A stretch of DNA of 64,000 nucleotides from Paenibacillus sp. PL2-23 (lineage in GTDB: Bacteria; Bacillota; Bacilli; Paenibacillales; Paenibacillaceae): contig NZ_CP162129.1 in assembly GCF_040834005.1 (NCBI RefSeq), positions 2,442,001-2,506,000 of the forward strand, read 5' to 3'. Made by a program: the position numbers and the translations under genes. Position 1 is the first letter of the stretch. The number at the start of each line of letters is the position of its first letter. Shown piece by piece: positions 18,077 to 26,077 of the stretch. The notes beneath the pieces were generated by a model that saw only the letters and a program-made list of their open reading frames with translations, ran no database searches and was not told where the DNA came from.

Positions 18077-18823
18077 ATGAACCTACTAATCCCTACCTAT
18101 ATTTTCATCCTTGGCCTTGTTCTTGGCTCCTTCTTCAACGTTGTGGGTCTAAGGGTGCCGATGAAGCTGTCCGTTGTTCATCCGCCGTCAGCGTGTCCGC
18201 ATTGCGGAGCCAGGCTGAAGGCCAAACAATTAATTCCCGTGATCAGCTGGCTGGTGTCCGGGGGGAAATGCGGTTTCTGCAAAACCTCGATTTCACCCGT
18301 CTATCCTTTGGGGGAGCTGGCGACGGGTTTCTTATTTTTATGGGTTTATTTCACCTTTGGCTATTCATGGGAAACATTGGTTGGACTGCTCCTGGTCAGC
18401 ATGTGCGTCATTATAACCGTTTCCGATTTGAAATATATGCTTATTCCTGATCGTGTTCTACTTACGTTTGCCCCGTTATTCCTCTTGCTTCGGCTGTTAT
18501 ACCCTGTTGACTCCATCTGGGATCATGTATGGGGACTTCTATTCGGCGGCGGCGTGCTGCTGCTGGTCGTTATCGTATCGAAGGGCGGCATGGGGCTTGG
18601 GGATGTGAAGCTGTTTGCTCTGCTAGGCTGGGTGGTCGGGCTCCCGAATGCGGTTGTCGCATTCCTGATGGCATTCCTGGCTGGCACAATCATCGGGGGA
18701 CTGTTGATGCTTGCCGGCGTCGTGAAAAGAAAGCAGCCCATTCCATTTGGGCCGTTCCTGGCGCTAGGCGGTCTGCTTGCGTTTGCTTATGGGTCGGAGT
18801 GGATTGCCTTATATTTATCATAG
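18077..18823 (+). CDS. pilD: Prepilin peptidase/N-methyltransferase PilD
   Basis: A 248-residue A24 aspartic membrane protease. The N-terminal domain has the zinc tetracysteine pattern SACPHCGARLK and GGKCGFCKTS (about residues 40-75). The active-site Asp residues lie in VSDLKYMLIPD and GMGLGDVKLFA, the second being the GxGD motif. It removes the leader peptides of the four prepilins here and methylates the new N-terminus. The ATG at 18077 is chosen because TTGGAG lies 7 bp ahead and MNLLIPTYIFILGLVLGSFF is the usual family start; an ATG at 18014 falls in the hairpin. The TnpB element begins at or just before its stop. Confidence 0.92.
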   Translation: MNLLIPTYIFILGLVLGSFFNVVGLRVPMKLSVVHPPSACPHCGARLKAKQLIPVISWLVSGGKCGFCKTSISPVYPLGELATGFLFLWVYFTFGYSWETLVGLLLVSMCVIITVSDLKYMLIPDRVLLTFAPLFLLLRLLYPVDSIWDHVWGLLFGGGVLLLVVIVSKGGMGLGDVKLFALLGWVVGLPNAVVAFLMAFLAGTIIGGLLMLAGVVKRKQPIPFGPFLALGGLLAFAYGSEWIALYLS

Positions 18824-18979
18824 ACATCGAGAATACCCCTGCCTCTACCTTACTCACGAAGTGAGAGTGTAGGCAGGAGATGAATCGGGAATTTTGCTCA
18901 TGGATAGACACGAACATTTGTGCTATAATTGGAATGAGTTAACATTCATCTCTTTTGCAGCGAGGTGACGAATCAGACG

Positions 18980-20068
18980 ATGCTCCAGCATAAAGCCTTC
19001 AAATTTCGGATCTATCCTAGTCATGTACAAATCATGCAACTGCGCAAAACGTTGGGTTGCTGCCGTTTTGTGTTCAACCACCTCCTATCAAAATGGAGTC
19101 AGATCTATCAGGCTACAGGCAAAGGTTTGTCTTATAACGCCTGTGCATCTCAGCTTCCTGATATGAAGCGCGAGTGGTCTTGGTTGAAAGAAGTGGATAG
19201 CATTGCCCTGCAGTCAGCTGTGCGAAACTTGGCTGACGGATATCAGCGCCACTTCAACAAGCAAAATGAACGACCTCGCTTCAAGAGTCGCAAGCATCCC
19301 GTACAAAGCTATACGACGCGATATACGAACGGGAACATTGCCGTGAAGGGAAACCGTCTGCAACTTCCCAAGCTAGGCTGGGTACCCTATGCCAAGTCAA
19401 GAGAGATCGAAGGCCGGATCCTATCCGCTACCGTACGACTAGCCCCAAGCGGCAAATGGTTTGTATCGTTGGTATGCGAGGTTGACATCCAGCCTCTTCC
19501 TTTAACGGACAGCATACTTGGCATTGACGTGGGTATCAAGTATCTTGCCGTGCCTTCGGAAGGTCCTGCAATGGATAATCCAAGATATACATTGCGATAT
19601 GAACGGCTGCTCACGAAATGGCAGCGCATCCTTGCAAGAAGGAAACAAGGCGGAAGTAACTGGTCTAAAGCGAAAAGAAAAGTCGCCCTCATCCATGAAA
19701 GGATTCGAAATAGCCGATTAGACGCGATGCATAAGCAGACTACGAAATGGATCCGTGAAAACCAAACGATCTGTCTCGAGGACTTACGTATTGCAAACAT
19801 GATGAAACAACGACACCTCGCCAAACACATAGCAGATGCATCCTGGGGCGAAATGAGCCGTCAACTGCATTACAAAGCCAAGTGGTATGGGCGAACGATC
19901 AAGGAAACACCGGTATTTGCGCCAACGAGCCAAACCTGTCACGTCTGTGGGTACAAGCAAGCAGAAGTGAGGGATTTGAGCGTGCGGGGGTGGACATGTG
20001 TATCTTGCCAAACGCCACATGACCGAGATTGGAATGCGGCACAAAACATAAAGGCCATGGCCCAGTAA
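18980..20068 (+). CDS. tnpB: TnpB RNA-guided endonuclease (OrfB family)
   Basis: A 362-residue protein starting MLQHKAFKFRIYPSHVQIMQ; a GTG at 18965 would add five residues. The N-terminal helix-turn-helix part includes GCCRFVFNHLLSKW. The RuvC-like catalytic residues appear in GIDVGIKYLAV (Asp), CLEDLRIANM (Glu) and HDRDWNAAQNIKA (Asp). A zinc ribbon CHVCG...CVSC lies between the last two. All three acidic residues and both Cys pairs are present, so it looks intact. TnpB proteins of this family are programmed nucleases, ancestral to Cas12, guided by an RNA from the element's right end. It is shorter at the C-terminus than some relatives but complete in motifs. Confidence 0.92.
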   Translation: MLQHKAFKFRIYPSHVQIMQLRKTLGCCRFVFNHLLSKWSQIYQATGKGLSYNACASQLPDMKREWSWLKEVDSIALQSAVRNLADGYQRHFNKQNERPRFKSRKHPVQSYTTRYTNGNIAVKGNRLQLPKLGWVPYAKSREIEGRILSATVRLAPSGKWFVSLVCEVDIQPLPLTDSILGIDVGIKYLAVPSEGPAMDNPRYTLRYERLLTKWQRILARRKQGGSNWSKAKRKVALIHERIRNSRLDAMHKQTTKWIRENQTICLEDLRIANMMKQRHLAKHIADASWGEMSRQLHYKAKWYGRTIKETPVFAPTSQTCHVCGYKQAEVRDLSVRGWTCVSCQTPHDRDWNAAQNIKAMAQ

Positions 20069-20203
20069 CGAACAAAATAGGAACTGTGGGAACCACAGGG
20101 ATCGCTTGGTGTACGATATTTCAAAAAAATATCGCTACGACTTTGCTCCGTGAGGAGCAACAACCCAAGAATCCTCCACCTCTTAGGTGGCGGGAGTGTT
20201 CAA
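20060..20203 (+). ncRNA. Probable omega RNA (reRNA) scaffold of the TnpB element
   Basis: Four hairpins follow each other directly after the tnpB stop: CTGTGG-GAA-CCACAG (20084-20098), CGATATTT-CAAAA-AAATATCG (20114-20134), TTGCTCC-GTGA-GGAGCAA (20143-20160) and CCACCT-CTT-AGGTGG (20176-20190). In characterised elements the RNA spans the tnpB 3' end and the right end, and the guide is the host sequence just outside, here starting at about 20204 with CCTTATTCAAATAGC. The 5' end is not defined by sequence. Confidence 0.7.
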
Positions 20204-20233
20204 CCTTATTCAAATAGCAGGATGTGATGAAGC

Positions 20234-21568
20234 ATGTTTGCAAGCGCGGACCGGGTTGGTTTGACAATAGATCAACATGGCATACACTACGCAAAGCTGA
20301 AGAAGAAAAAAGAATGGGAAATCGACAAATGCGGCTTTATGCCCTTCGAGCCGGGATGGTATCAAGACGATCAGTTTATTGCTATTGATGAGATCAGGCA
20401 TCGCTTGTTGGCTTGGGTCAGGAGCGAGAAGCTGACTGGCGCAGCCGTCATCTTAACGGTTCCCACCTCGCAGGTGATTATTCGCAAGCTGACGTTTGAG
20501 GCTTCGAACGCCAAAGAATTGAAGCAGCTTGTAGAGCTTGAGGTGGAGACGGCGCTGCATCTTCCGTTTCAAACCCCAGTGTATGATTTTATCCATACGG
20601 AAACGATGAATGGGAAGCAGTCGGTGCTGGTGTATGCGTCCCCGCTGAAGTGGATTCAGCAATGCGTATCCTTGCTTGAGGACGCCGGACTGAAAGTGAC
20701 GGAAGCGGAGCTCGCGTCAACCTCGCTTGCCCGCGCTATTCAGGACAAGCTGGATACGCCGCTGGAAAGCACGATGCTTGTTAACCTCAATCAGACGACC
20801 ATCGAAATTTATATGTTCCATAAGGGCAATCCCGTATTTATGCGAGTGATGAACGAATACGATCAGCTTGCGATTGGGGAAGAGGGGCTGTCACAGGAGC
20901 TGATTGGAAGCATCAACGCGGAAATTTCCAGGCTGCTCAGCTTCTATCAATACAGCATTCATGAGGGCGAGTCGCGTATTACGCATACGATCATTACCGG
21001 TGATCTGGGGGGACGCGACCGATTCCAGACGGAGTTCAGCGAGCTTCATCCTGAGATGGAGGTCGGATACGCCGACTTCGCTTATATCGGTCAGTCGATG
21101 CCGGATATTCTGGCGGATCCATATCGCATTCCGTTCGGACTTGCCTTAAGAGAGAAAAAAACGACCGCAATCAATCTCCTTCCCGAGCGGACGATTAGCA
21201 AAAGGAGAGCGCCCATTCAAATCGTTGTGGCCGGATCGATCTGGATCGCCTGTTTGATTGCGATGGCCTCCCTGATGGCAATGAATCATGCCAGTCTGGA
21301 GTCGCATAAGCAGCAAGCCGAGTCGTTAAGGCAGAGCAACGCCCTGCTGGAGCAGGAGCTTGCCAATCTGAATCAGCAGAGCAGAGCGGACGCGGATCCC
21401 GAGGCTGTCATCCAGACGATATTGGACAACCGCCAGGATACGGTGGAGGTGCTGGATGATCTCAATGATGAGCTGCCTGCAGGCGCATCTCTCCAGACGC
21501 TGGAGTATTCCAAGCCAGGCTCTGTGGCGCTTTTAATAACGATATGCAGGATGTGGCGGATTACTTAA
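20234..21568 (+). CDS. PilM-PilN fusion, reading frame shifted at the C-terminus
   Basis: A 444-residue frame. Residues 1 to about 310 are PilM-like, an actin-fold ATPase that binds the PilN tail; VGLTIDQHGIHYAKLKKK and LTVPTSQVIIRKLTFE are typical. From about residue 315, INLLPERTISKRR starts a PilN-like part with a membrane segment (VVAGSIWIACLIAMASLMAM) and a coiled coil. PilN normally begins with such an INLLP cytoplasmic peptide, so the two proteins are fused. The frame ends early in LLITICRMWRIT. The true continuation is in another frame at 21532-21726; one extra T in the T-run at 21531-21534 would restore it. GGATGTGATG precedes the ATG. Confidence 0.8.
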   Translation: MFASADRVGLTIDQHGIHYAKLKKKKEWEIDKCGFMPFEPGWYQDDQFIAIDEIRHRLLAWVRSEKLTGAAVILTVPTSQVIIRKLTFEASNAKELKQLVELEVETALHLPFQTPVYDFIHTETMNGKQSVLVYASPLKWIQQCVSLLEDAGLKVTEAELASTSLARAIQDKLDTPLESTMLVNLNQTTIEIYMFHKGNPVFMRVMNEYDQLAIGEEGLSQELIGSINAEISRLLSFYQYSIHEGESRITHTIITGDLGGRDRFQTEFSELHPEMEVGYADFAYIGQSMPDILADPYRIPFGLALREKKTTAINLLPERTISKRRAPIQIVVAGSIWIACLIAMASLMAMNHASLESHKQQAESLRQSNALLEQELANLNQQSRADADPEAVIQTILDNRQDTVEVLDDLNDELPAGASLQTLEYSKPGSVALLITICRMWRIT

Positions 21569-21726
21569 TGGCGCTGCGGACGTTCCCTTATTCTGGGGGA
21601 GCGCTGCTGCAGGGTTATACAGGAACAGATACGCAATGGACCGCCCGATACGAGATGAAATGGAAGGACCAGTCGGAGCAGGCGGCGGATGGGGAAGGAG
21701 GCGCGGCAGCGAATGGCTCAGAATAA
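21532..21726 (+). pseudogene. Displaced C-terminal part of the PilN-like domain
   Basis: In the frame one base back, FNNDMQDVADYLMALRTFPY continues the PilN domain naturally and is followed by YTGTDTQWTARYEMKWKDQ. PilN/GspL proteins end in such a ferredoxin-like fold with a VADYLMAL-type helix. It is joined to the previous frame only if one T is added within 21531-21534. The segment has no ribosome site of its own. It ends 14 bp inside pilO, which is the overlap expected for an intact pilN-pilO pair. Confidence 0.75.
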
Positions 21727-22318
21727 AACCCATTCCATCATTATTTTATCTATTATGGTTATGTTTCTGTTGCTGCTTCTGGGCTACTTCGTCATTCTGC
21801 AGCCATCCTTCGACAGCCTGAAGGAGCAGAAGGACGAGGTAGCGCGACTGGAGGATCAAGCCAGCTTGCTGCAGAGGGCGCTGGCGAACAAGAAGGACAA
21901 GGAGAAGCTGTCCGACGATATTCAGGAGGCGCTGCCGCTGTGGGATAATACGGAGCAGATGATCGCCGGCATGAAGGCATTAAGCGCCCAGACAAGCACG
22001 AAGCTGAGCAGCATTTCCTTCAACGTGGTGGACTCGAACAGCATCCATTCCATCATAGGCGCCAAGGAGCCGCTGTTCCCGAATGTGGGCGAGCTGAAGG
22101 TGCAGGCGGTGGTGCAAGGGGATTATAATGAAATTAGAAGCTGGCTCGTAGAGCTGCAGAAGCTTCCGCGAGTAGTGGTTGTAGATTCTGTGCGCTTCTC
22201 TCTTGCGATTACCGGAGAGACGGCTGCGGAAGTGGCCTTTACGGGCTATTTCGACCCTACGTACGGCTATTTGCTAGAAAATCCGATTGTTCCGGGAGCC
22301 GGAGCGTCGAAGCCATAA
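21713..22318 (+). CDS. pilO: Pilus alignment protein PilO
   Basis: A 201-residue protein: a short cytoplasmic start (MAQNKTHS), one membrane segment (IIILSIMVMFLLLLLGYFVI), a coiled coil (SLKEQKDEVARLEDQASLLQ, near residues 35-70), and a periplasmic-type domain with EIRSWLVELQKLPRVVVVDS, which is the conserved PilO/GspM ferredoxin-like fold. It would pair with the PilN part of the upstream gene to link PilM and PilC to the cell surface. The start at 21713 has GGAAGGAGG ahead; a longer frame from 21689 is less likely. It ends the pilus operon. Confidence 0.88.
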   Translation: MAQNKTHSIIILSIMVMFLLLLLGYFVILQPSFDSLKEQKDEVARLEDQASLLQRALANKKDKEKLSDDIQEALPLWDNTEQMIAGMKALSAQTSTKLSSISFNVVDSNSIHSIIGAKEPLFPNVGELKVQAVVQGDYNEIRSWLVELQKLPRVVVVDSVRFSLAITGETAAEVAFTGYFDPTYGYLLENPIVPGAGASKP

Positions 22319-22343
22319 CGGAGCGCAAGCCGGAGATGATGTG

Positions 22344-22385
22344 CGCGAGAAGCTGCAAGAAGTCATGCAGTTTCTCGTTTTTTTG
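22344..22385 (+). terminator. Terminator of the pilus operon
   Basis: CGAGAAGCTGCA pairs with TGCAGTTTCTCG around AGAAGTCA, followed directly by a run of seven T. It is a textbook intrinsic terminator. Confidence 0.88.
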
Positions 22386-22477
22386 TTGCGCTGAGCAGAC
22401 CATATCCCTTCATTCTGTCTTCATGCAAATTCCTGTGCATTGTCATACTATTGTCATAGGAACAACAGCTGGGACGG

Positions 22478-22506
22478 TTGTTAGGGTCAGGGAAAAAGGG
22501 CATAAT
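22478..22506 (+). promoter_or_regulatory. Promoter for hemE operon
   Basis: TTGTTA (22478-22483) and CATAAT (22501-22506) are spaced by exactly 17 bp and lie 38 bp before the hemE start codon. Together they are a reasonable sigma-A promoter for hemE-hemH-hemY. Confidence 0.6.
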
Positions 22507-22544
22507 GGTAAGCAGACGAGATTACATAGAAAAGAGGAACGGGC

Positions 22545-23615
22545 ATGTCTTATAACGACCGTTTCATTCGGGCAAGCCGGAAGGAACAAGTGGATCGCGT
22601 ACCGGTGTGGTATATGCGCCAAGCGGGAAGATACGATCCGGAATATCGCAAAATTAAAGAAAAATATTCCCTGCTTGAAATATGCAAGCAGCCTGAGCTG
22701 GCCGCAGAGGTGACGCTGATGCCGGTTCGGAAGCTGGGCGTGGATGCCGCCATTCTATATTCTGATATTATGAATCCGGTCGCTTCGATCGGCATAGATT
22801 TCGATATCGTTGCGAACGTCGGTCCTGTCATTCATAATCCCATTCAATCAGCGGGGGATGTCGAGAGACTGAAGCCTATTGATGTGGAGGGCGATCTGGG
22901 ACATGTTCTGGAGACGATCCGCATTCTGGACCGCGAGCTGGAGGTACCGCTTATTACATTTGCAGGCGCGCCCTTTACCATTGCCAGCTACTTGATCGAG
23001 GGACGTCCGTCCAAAAATTATTTGCGAACCAAAGCGCTGATGTACAGCGAGCCCAAGGTTTGGCATGAGCTGATGCGCAAGCTGGGCGATATGGTCATCG
23101 CTTATTTGCGAGCCCACATGGCGAACGGCGGCAAAGCGTTCCAGCTGTTCGACAGCTGGGTCGGCGCGCTGACGCCTGCGGACTTCCGGACGTATGTGCT
23201 GCCAACAATCGAACGAATATTTGCGGAGCTGTCGGATTTGCCGCAGCCCAAAATATATTTCCCAGGCGTAAGCTCAGGAGAGCTGCTGCCGGAGCTGCGC
23301 GAGCTGCAGGCTGACGTGATTGGCCTGGACTGGCGCGTCTCGATCCAGGAAGGCAGAAGAAGGCTGAACCATCAATACGCGGTGCAGGGCAATCTTGATC
23401 CTACCGTGCTGACGGCGCCTATGCCTGTCATTGAGCAGTACGCTGCCCAGATTATCGATCAGGGCGTGTCGGAGCCTGGATTTATTTTCAACCTGGGACA
23501 CGGCTTGTTCCCGGAGGCATCGCTGGAGAAGCTGGCGGAGCTGACCTCGTTCATTCACACTTATTCGGAGAAAGCGATCGCATCGAAGCGCAAGGAGGAG
23601 AAGGAGCATGTCTGA
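22545..23615 (+). CDS. hemE: Uroporphyrinogen decarboxylase HemE
   Basis: A 356-residue protein that converts uroporphyrinogen III to coproporphyrinogen III by four decarboxylations. PVWYMRQAGRYDPEYR near the N-terminus is the signature motif with the substrate-binding Arg residues. YSDIMNPVASIGIDFD carries the conserved Asp, and ITFAGAPFTIASYLIEG is the second family motif. Length is normal. AAAGAGGAACGGGC precedes the ATG. Its last codons overlap the hemH start by 8 bp, so the heme genes form one operon. Confidence 0.96.
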   Translation: MSYNDRFIRASRKEQVDRVPVWYMRQAGRYDPEYRKIKEKYSLLEICKQPELAAEVTLMPVRKLGVDAAILYSDIMNPVASIGIDFDIVANVGPVIHNPIQSAGDVERLKPIDVEGDLGHVLETIRILDRELEVPLITFAGAPFTIASYLIEGRPSKNYLRTKALMYSEPKVWHELMRKLGDMVIAYLRAHMANGGKAFQLFDSWVGALTPADFRTYVLPTIERIFAELSDLPQPKIYFPGVSSGELLPELRELQADVIGLDWRVSIQEGRRRLNHQYAVQGNLDPTVLTAPMPVIEQYAAQIIDQGVSEPGFIFNLGHGLFPEASLEKLAELTSFIHTYSEKAIASKRKEEKEHV

Positions 23616-24558
23616 TCTGGCGAACAAAACGGGAGTCCTCGTCATGTCGTACGGCACTCCGGAATCGTTGGCTGACGTAGAGGCGTATTATACGCATATT
23701 CGACGGGGACAGCCGCCAACGCCGGAGCAGCTGGCGGAGCTGACGGAGCGTTATGAAGCGATTGTCGGCGGCGTATTTCCGCTGCGCGAGAATACGGACG
23801 GACAAGTGGCGGGGCTGCAGGATAAGCTGGAGACGCTTGCGCCGGGCCAATATACTTGCTTCCAAGGACTCAAGCATGCGCGTCCTTATATCGAGGACGG
23901 AGTCGAAGAGATGGCGAAGGCGGGCATCCGCCGCGCAGTCGGCATTGTGCTTGCGCCTCATTATTCGACTATGAGCGTTGGAAGCTATATCAAGCGGGCG
24001 AAGGAAAAGGCCGCGGAGCTGGGCGTGGAGATGGCGTTCGTGGAGCAATACCATCTGCATCCCAAGCTGCTTCAGGCGCTGACGGAGCGTGTCAGTAACG
24101 GGCTTGCCTCTATTGCGCAGGCGACATCCCCGGAGATGCCTGTCAAGGTGCTGTTCAGCGCGCACAGCCTGCCTGAGCGGATCCGAGAGATGGGCGACCC
24201 TTACGAGAAGCAGCTGCTGGAGACATCTGCGGCGGTTGCCGAAGCGGCAGGCGTTACGGATTGGCAGTTCACCTGGCAGAGCGCGGGCCGCACAAGAGAG
24301 CCTTGGCTGGGACCGGATATTCTGGATACGCTGGCGGAGCTGTCGGAGGGTGGCGTAAAGGCTGTGTTGTCGGCGCCCATCGGCTTTGTGTCGGATCACC
24401 TGGAGGTGCTGTACGATCTTGATATTGAAGCGAAAGCGGAAGCCGCGAAGCTTGGCATTCATCTGGAGCGAATCGCCATGCTGAACCGTGATCCGCTTTA
24501 TATGGAGACGTTAGCCGAATCGGTTGTGGCCGAAACGGGAAGGATTGGAAAGGATTGA
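23608..24558 (+). CDS. hemH: Coproporphyrin ferrochelatase HemH (CpfC)
   Basis: A 316-residue ferrochelatase. GVLVMSYGTPESLADVEAYY is the N-terminal motif, VGIVLAPHYSTMSVGSYIKR contains the metal-binding His, and LFSAHSLPERI is the ferrochelatase signature. In Gram-positive bacteria this enzyme inserts iron into coproporphyrin III, with decarboxylation by HemQ/ChdC afterwards; no hemQ is in the window. AAGGAGGAGAAGGAG lies ahead of the ATG, inside hemE. Confidence 0.95.
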   Translation: MSDLANKTGVLVMSYGTPESLADVEAYYTHIRRGQPPTPEQLAELTERYEAIVGGVFPLRENTDGQVAGLQDKLETLAPGQYTCFQGLKHARPYIEDGVEEMAKAGIRRAVGIVLAPHYSTMSVGSYIKRAKEKAAELGVEMAFVEQYHLHPKLLQALTERVSNGLASIAQATSPEMPVKVLFSAHSLPERIREMGDPYEKQLLETSAAVAEAAGVTDWQFTWQSAGRTREPWLGPDILDTLAELSEGGVKAVLSAPIGFVSDHLEVLYDLDIEAKAEAAKLGIHLERIAMLNRDPLYMETLAESVVAETGRIGKD

Positions 24559-24563
24559 ACGAT

Positions 24564-25976
24564 ATGCGGAGAACAGAAGCGATTGATCGAATTGTCATTA
24601 TTGGCGGAGGGATCAGCGGACTGAGCTCCGCTTTTTATTTGCAGCGGGAAGCGGAGCGACAGGGCAGGACTCTTCAGCTTACAATCGTGGACGGGGCCCC
24701 TGCCCTTGGCGGCAAGATCCATACGCTGCAGCGGGATGGCTTTGTCATTGAGAAGGGACCGGATTCCTTCCTGGCGCGGAAGCAGGCGATGATCGACCTG
24801 GCGAGAGAGCTTGGGCTGGAGGATGAGCTGACGGCAACCAATCCGGCGGCCAAAAAAACCTACATCCTGCACAACCGAAAGCTGCACGCCATGCCGCCGG
24901 GTCTTGTGCTGGGCATACCTACGGAAATTAAGCCGTTTGTCGGGACCAGCCTGCTCTCCTGGGGCGGAAAGCTTAGAGCTCTGCTGGATCTAGTGCTGCC
25001 TGCACGGCCTGCGGAGGGGGATGAATCGCTTGGCGGGTTCATCGAGCGCCGGGTAGGCACGCAAATTATGCGAAGAATTGCGGAGCCGCTGCTGGCGGGC
25101 ATCTATGCCGGAGATCTGAAGAAGCTGAGCCTGAAGGCGACCTTCCCGCAATTCGGAGAATCGGAGTGCAAATATGGCAGCCTGATCCGCGGCATGATGG
25201 CCAGCCGCAAGGCGACGGCTGCGGCGGCTTCCGCCAAAGCGCGCAACAGCACGTTTCTTACGTTTAAAGGCGGCCTGTCGACTGTCGTGCGGGGACTGGA
25301 GGAGGCCTTGTCTAGTGTGGAGAGGCGTCTGGGGCTCCAGGCTGCGGCTATTGTGAAGGAAGCTGAAGGATATTCTGTCGTGCTGGAGGATGGGGAACGG
25401 CTTTCGGCTGACCGAATTGTCGTAACGACGCAGGCGTTCGCCGCCGTCAAGCTGCTGGCGCCGCTGACGGATGTGAAGGAGCTGGAGGCCATTCGATATG
25501 TGTCCGTCGCGAATGTCGTCATGGCTTTCGACAGGGAGACGTTCGGCATCGACTTCGACGGCTCGGGATTTGTTGTGCCGCGGTCGGAGGGGCTGCATAT
25601 TACGGCCTGCACATGGACCTCCAGCAAATGGCTTCATGCAAGCCCGCGGGACAAGGTGCTGCTGCGCTGCTATGTCGGCCATTCTGAGGATCAGGAAAGC
25701 GTCAGGCTTCCCGATGAACAGCTGATTGCTGCTGTCCGCAAGGACATTCACACGACGATGGGCATTACGGCTGAGCCTATGTTCACGGAAATTACGAGAC
25801 TGGACCATTCCATGCCGCAATATCCCGTGGGCCATATCCAGAGCATGAACGCGCTGCGAAGCCGGCTGGAGCGGGAGCTGCCCGGCGTATGGGTGACGGG
25901 AGCCGCCTTCGATGGCGTTGGGCTGCCGGACTGTGTCAGACAGGGGAAGGAAGCCGCCGAGAGACTGCTCCGTTAA
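24564..25976 (+). CDS. hemY: Coproporphyrinogen III oxidase HemY (CgoX)
   Basis: A 470-residue FAD enzyme. The dinucleotide-binding motif IVIIGGGISGLSSAFYLQRE is at the N-terminus, followed by VDGAPALGGKIHTLQRDGF and KGPDSFLARK, typical of the protoporphyrinogen-oxidase family; VTGAAFDGVGLPDCVRQGKE closes the FAD site at the C-terminus. Next to hemE and a coproporphyrin-type hemH it is expected to oxidise coproporphyrinogen III to coproporphyrin III. The ATG at 24564 is preferred over an in-frame TTG at 24555. It is the last gene of the operon. Confidence 0.94.
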   Translation: MRRTEAIDRIVIIGGGISGLSSAFYLQREAERQGRTLQLTIVDGAPALGGKIHTLQRDGFVIEKGPDSFLARKQAMIDLARELGLEDELTATNPAAKKTYILHNRKLHAMPPGLVLGIPTEIKPFVGTSLLSWGGKLRALLDLVLPARPAEGDESLGGFIERRVGTQIMRRIAEPLLAGIYAGDLKKLSLKATFPQFGESECKYGSLIRGMMASRKATAAAASAKARNSTFLTFKGGLSTVVRGLEEALSSVERRLGLQAAAIVKEAEGYSVVLEDGERLSADRIVVTTQAFAAVKLLAPLTDVKELEAIRYVSVANVVMAFDRETFGIDFDGSGFVVPRSEGLHITACTWTSSKWLHASPRDKVLLRCYVGHSEDQESVRLPDEQLIAAVRKDIHTTMGITAEPMFTEITRLDHSMPQYPVGHIQSMNALRSRLERELPGVWVTGAAFDGVGLPDCVRQGKEAAERLLR

Positions 25977-25992
25977 CAACGGAGCAGTCTTC
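25963..25992 (+). terminator. Terminator of the heme operon
   Basis: GACTGCTCCGTT and AACGGAGCAGTC pair perfectly around AAC. The hemY stop codon lies in the loop, and TTCC follows. The T-tract is short. Confidence 0.65.
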
Positions 25993-26077
25993 CATCTATC
26001 GCAATGCGAGCCGGTAATTGTATAATGAAGGAAGAACAGCGAATCTATCTATTTCCTACAGTCAAAGGAGTCTTCCT

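Larger units (their letters stand above)
18819..20203 (+). mobile_element. IS200/IS605-family TnpB-only element (IS1341 type)
   Basis: This element of about 1.4 kb lies between pilD and pilM. The left end has a stem CCTGCC-CTAC/GTAGGCAGG (18838-18877) with an inner hairpin CTCAC-GAA-GTGAG. The right end has the typical terminal hairpin CCACCT-CTT-AGGTGG followed by CGGGAGTGTTCAA (20176-20203). Subterminal hairpins without terminal inverted repeats are the mark of single-strand IS605 transposition. There is no tnpA, so it needs a TnpA in trans. The left boundary is uncertain; TTTAT at 18814-18818 is a possible target/TAM. The pilM ribosome site lies just past the right end. Confidence 0.75.

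Noticed and set aside
21523..21545. Programmed -1 frameshift in pilM-pilN
   Set aside because: CTT TTA does not allow good re-pairing in the -1 frame, and no pseudoknot was seen; a lost T is simpler.
23551..24462. 303-codon frame antisense to hemH
   Set aside because: High-GC shadow of hemH; Arg/His/Leu-rich composition without a motif.
24990..25979. 329-codon frame antisense to hemY
   Set aside because: Shadow frame inside an intact, motif-complete gene.
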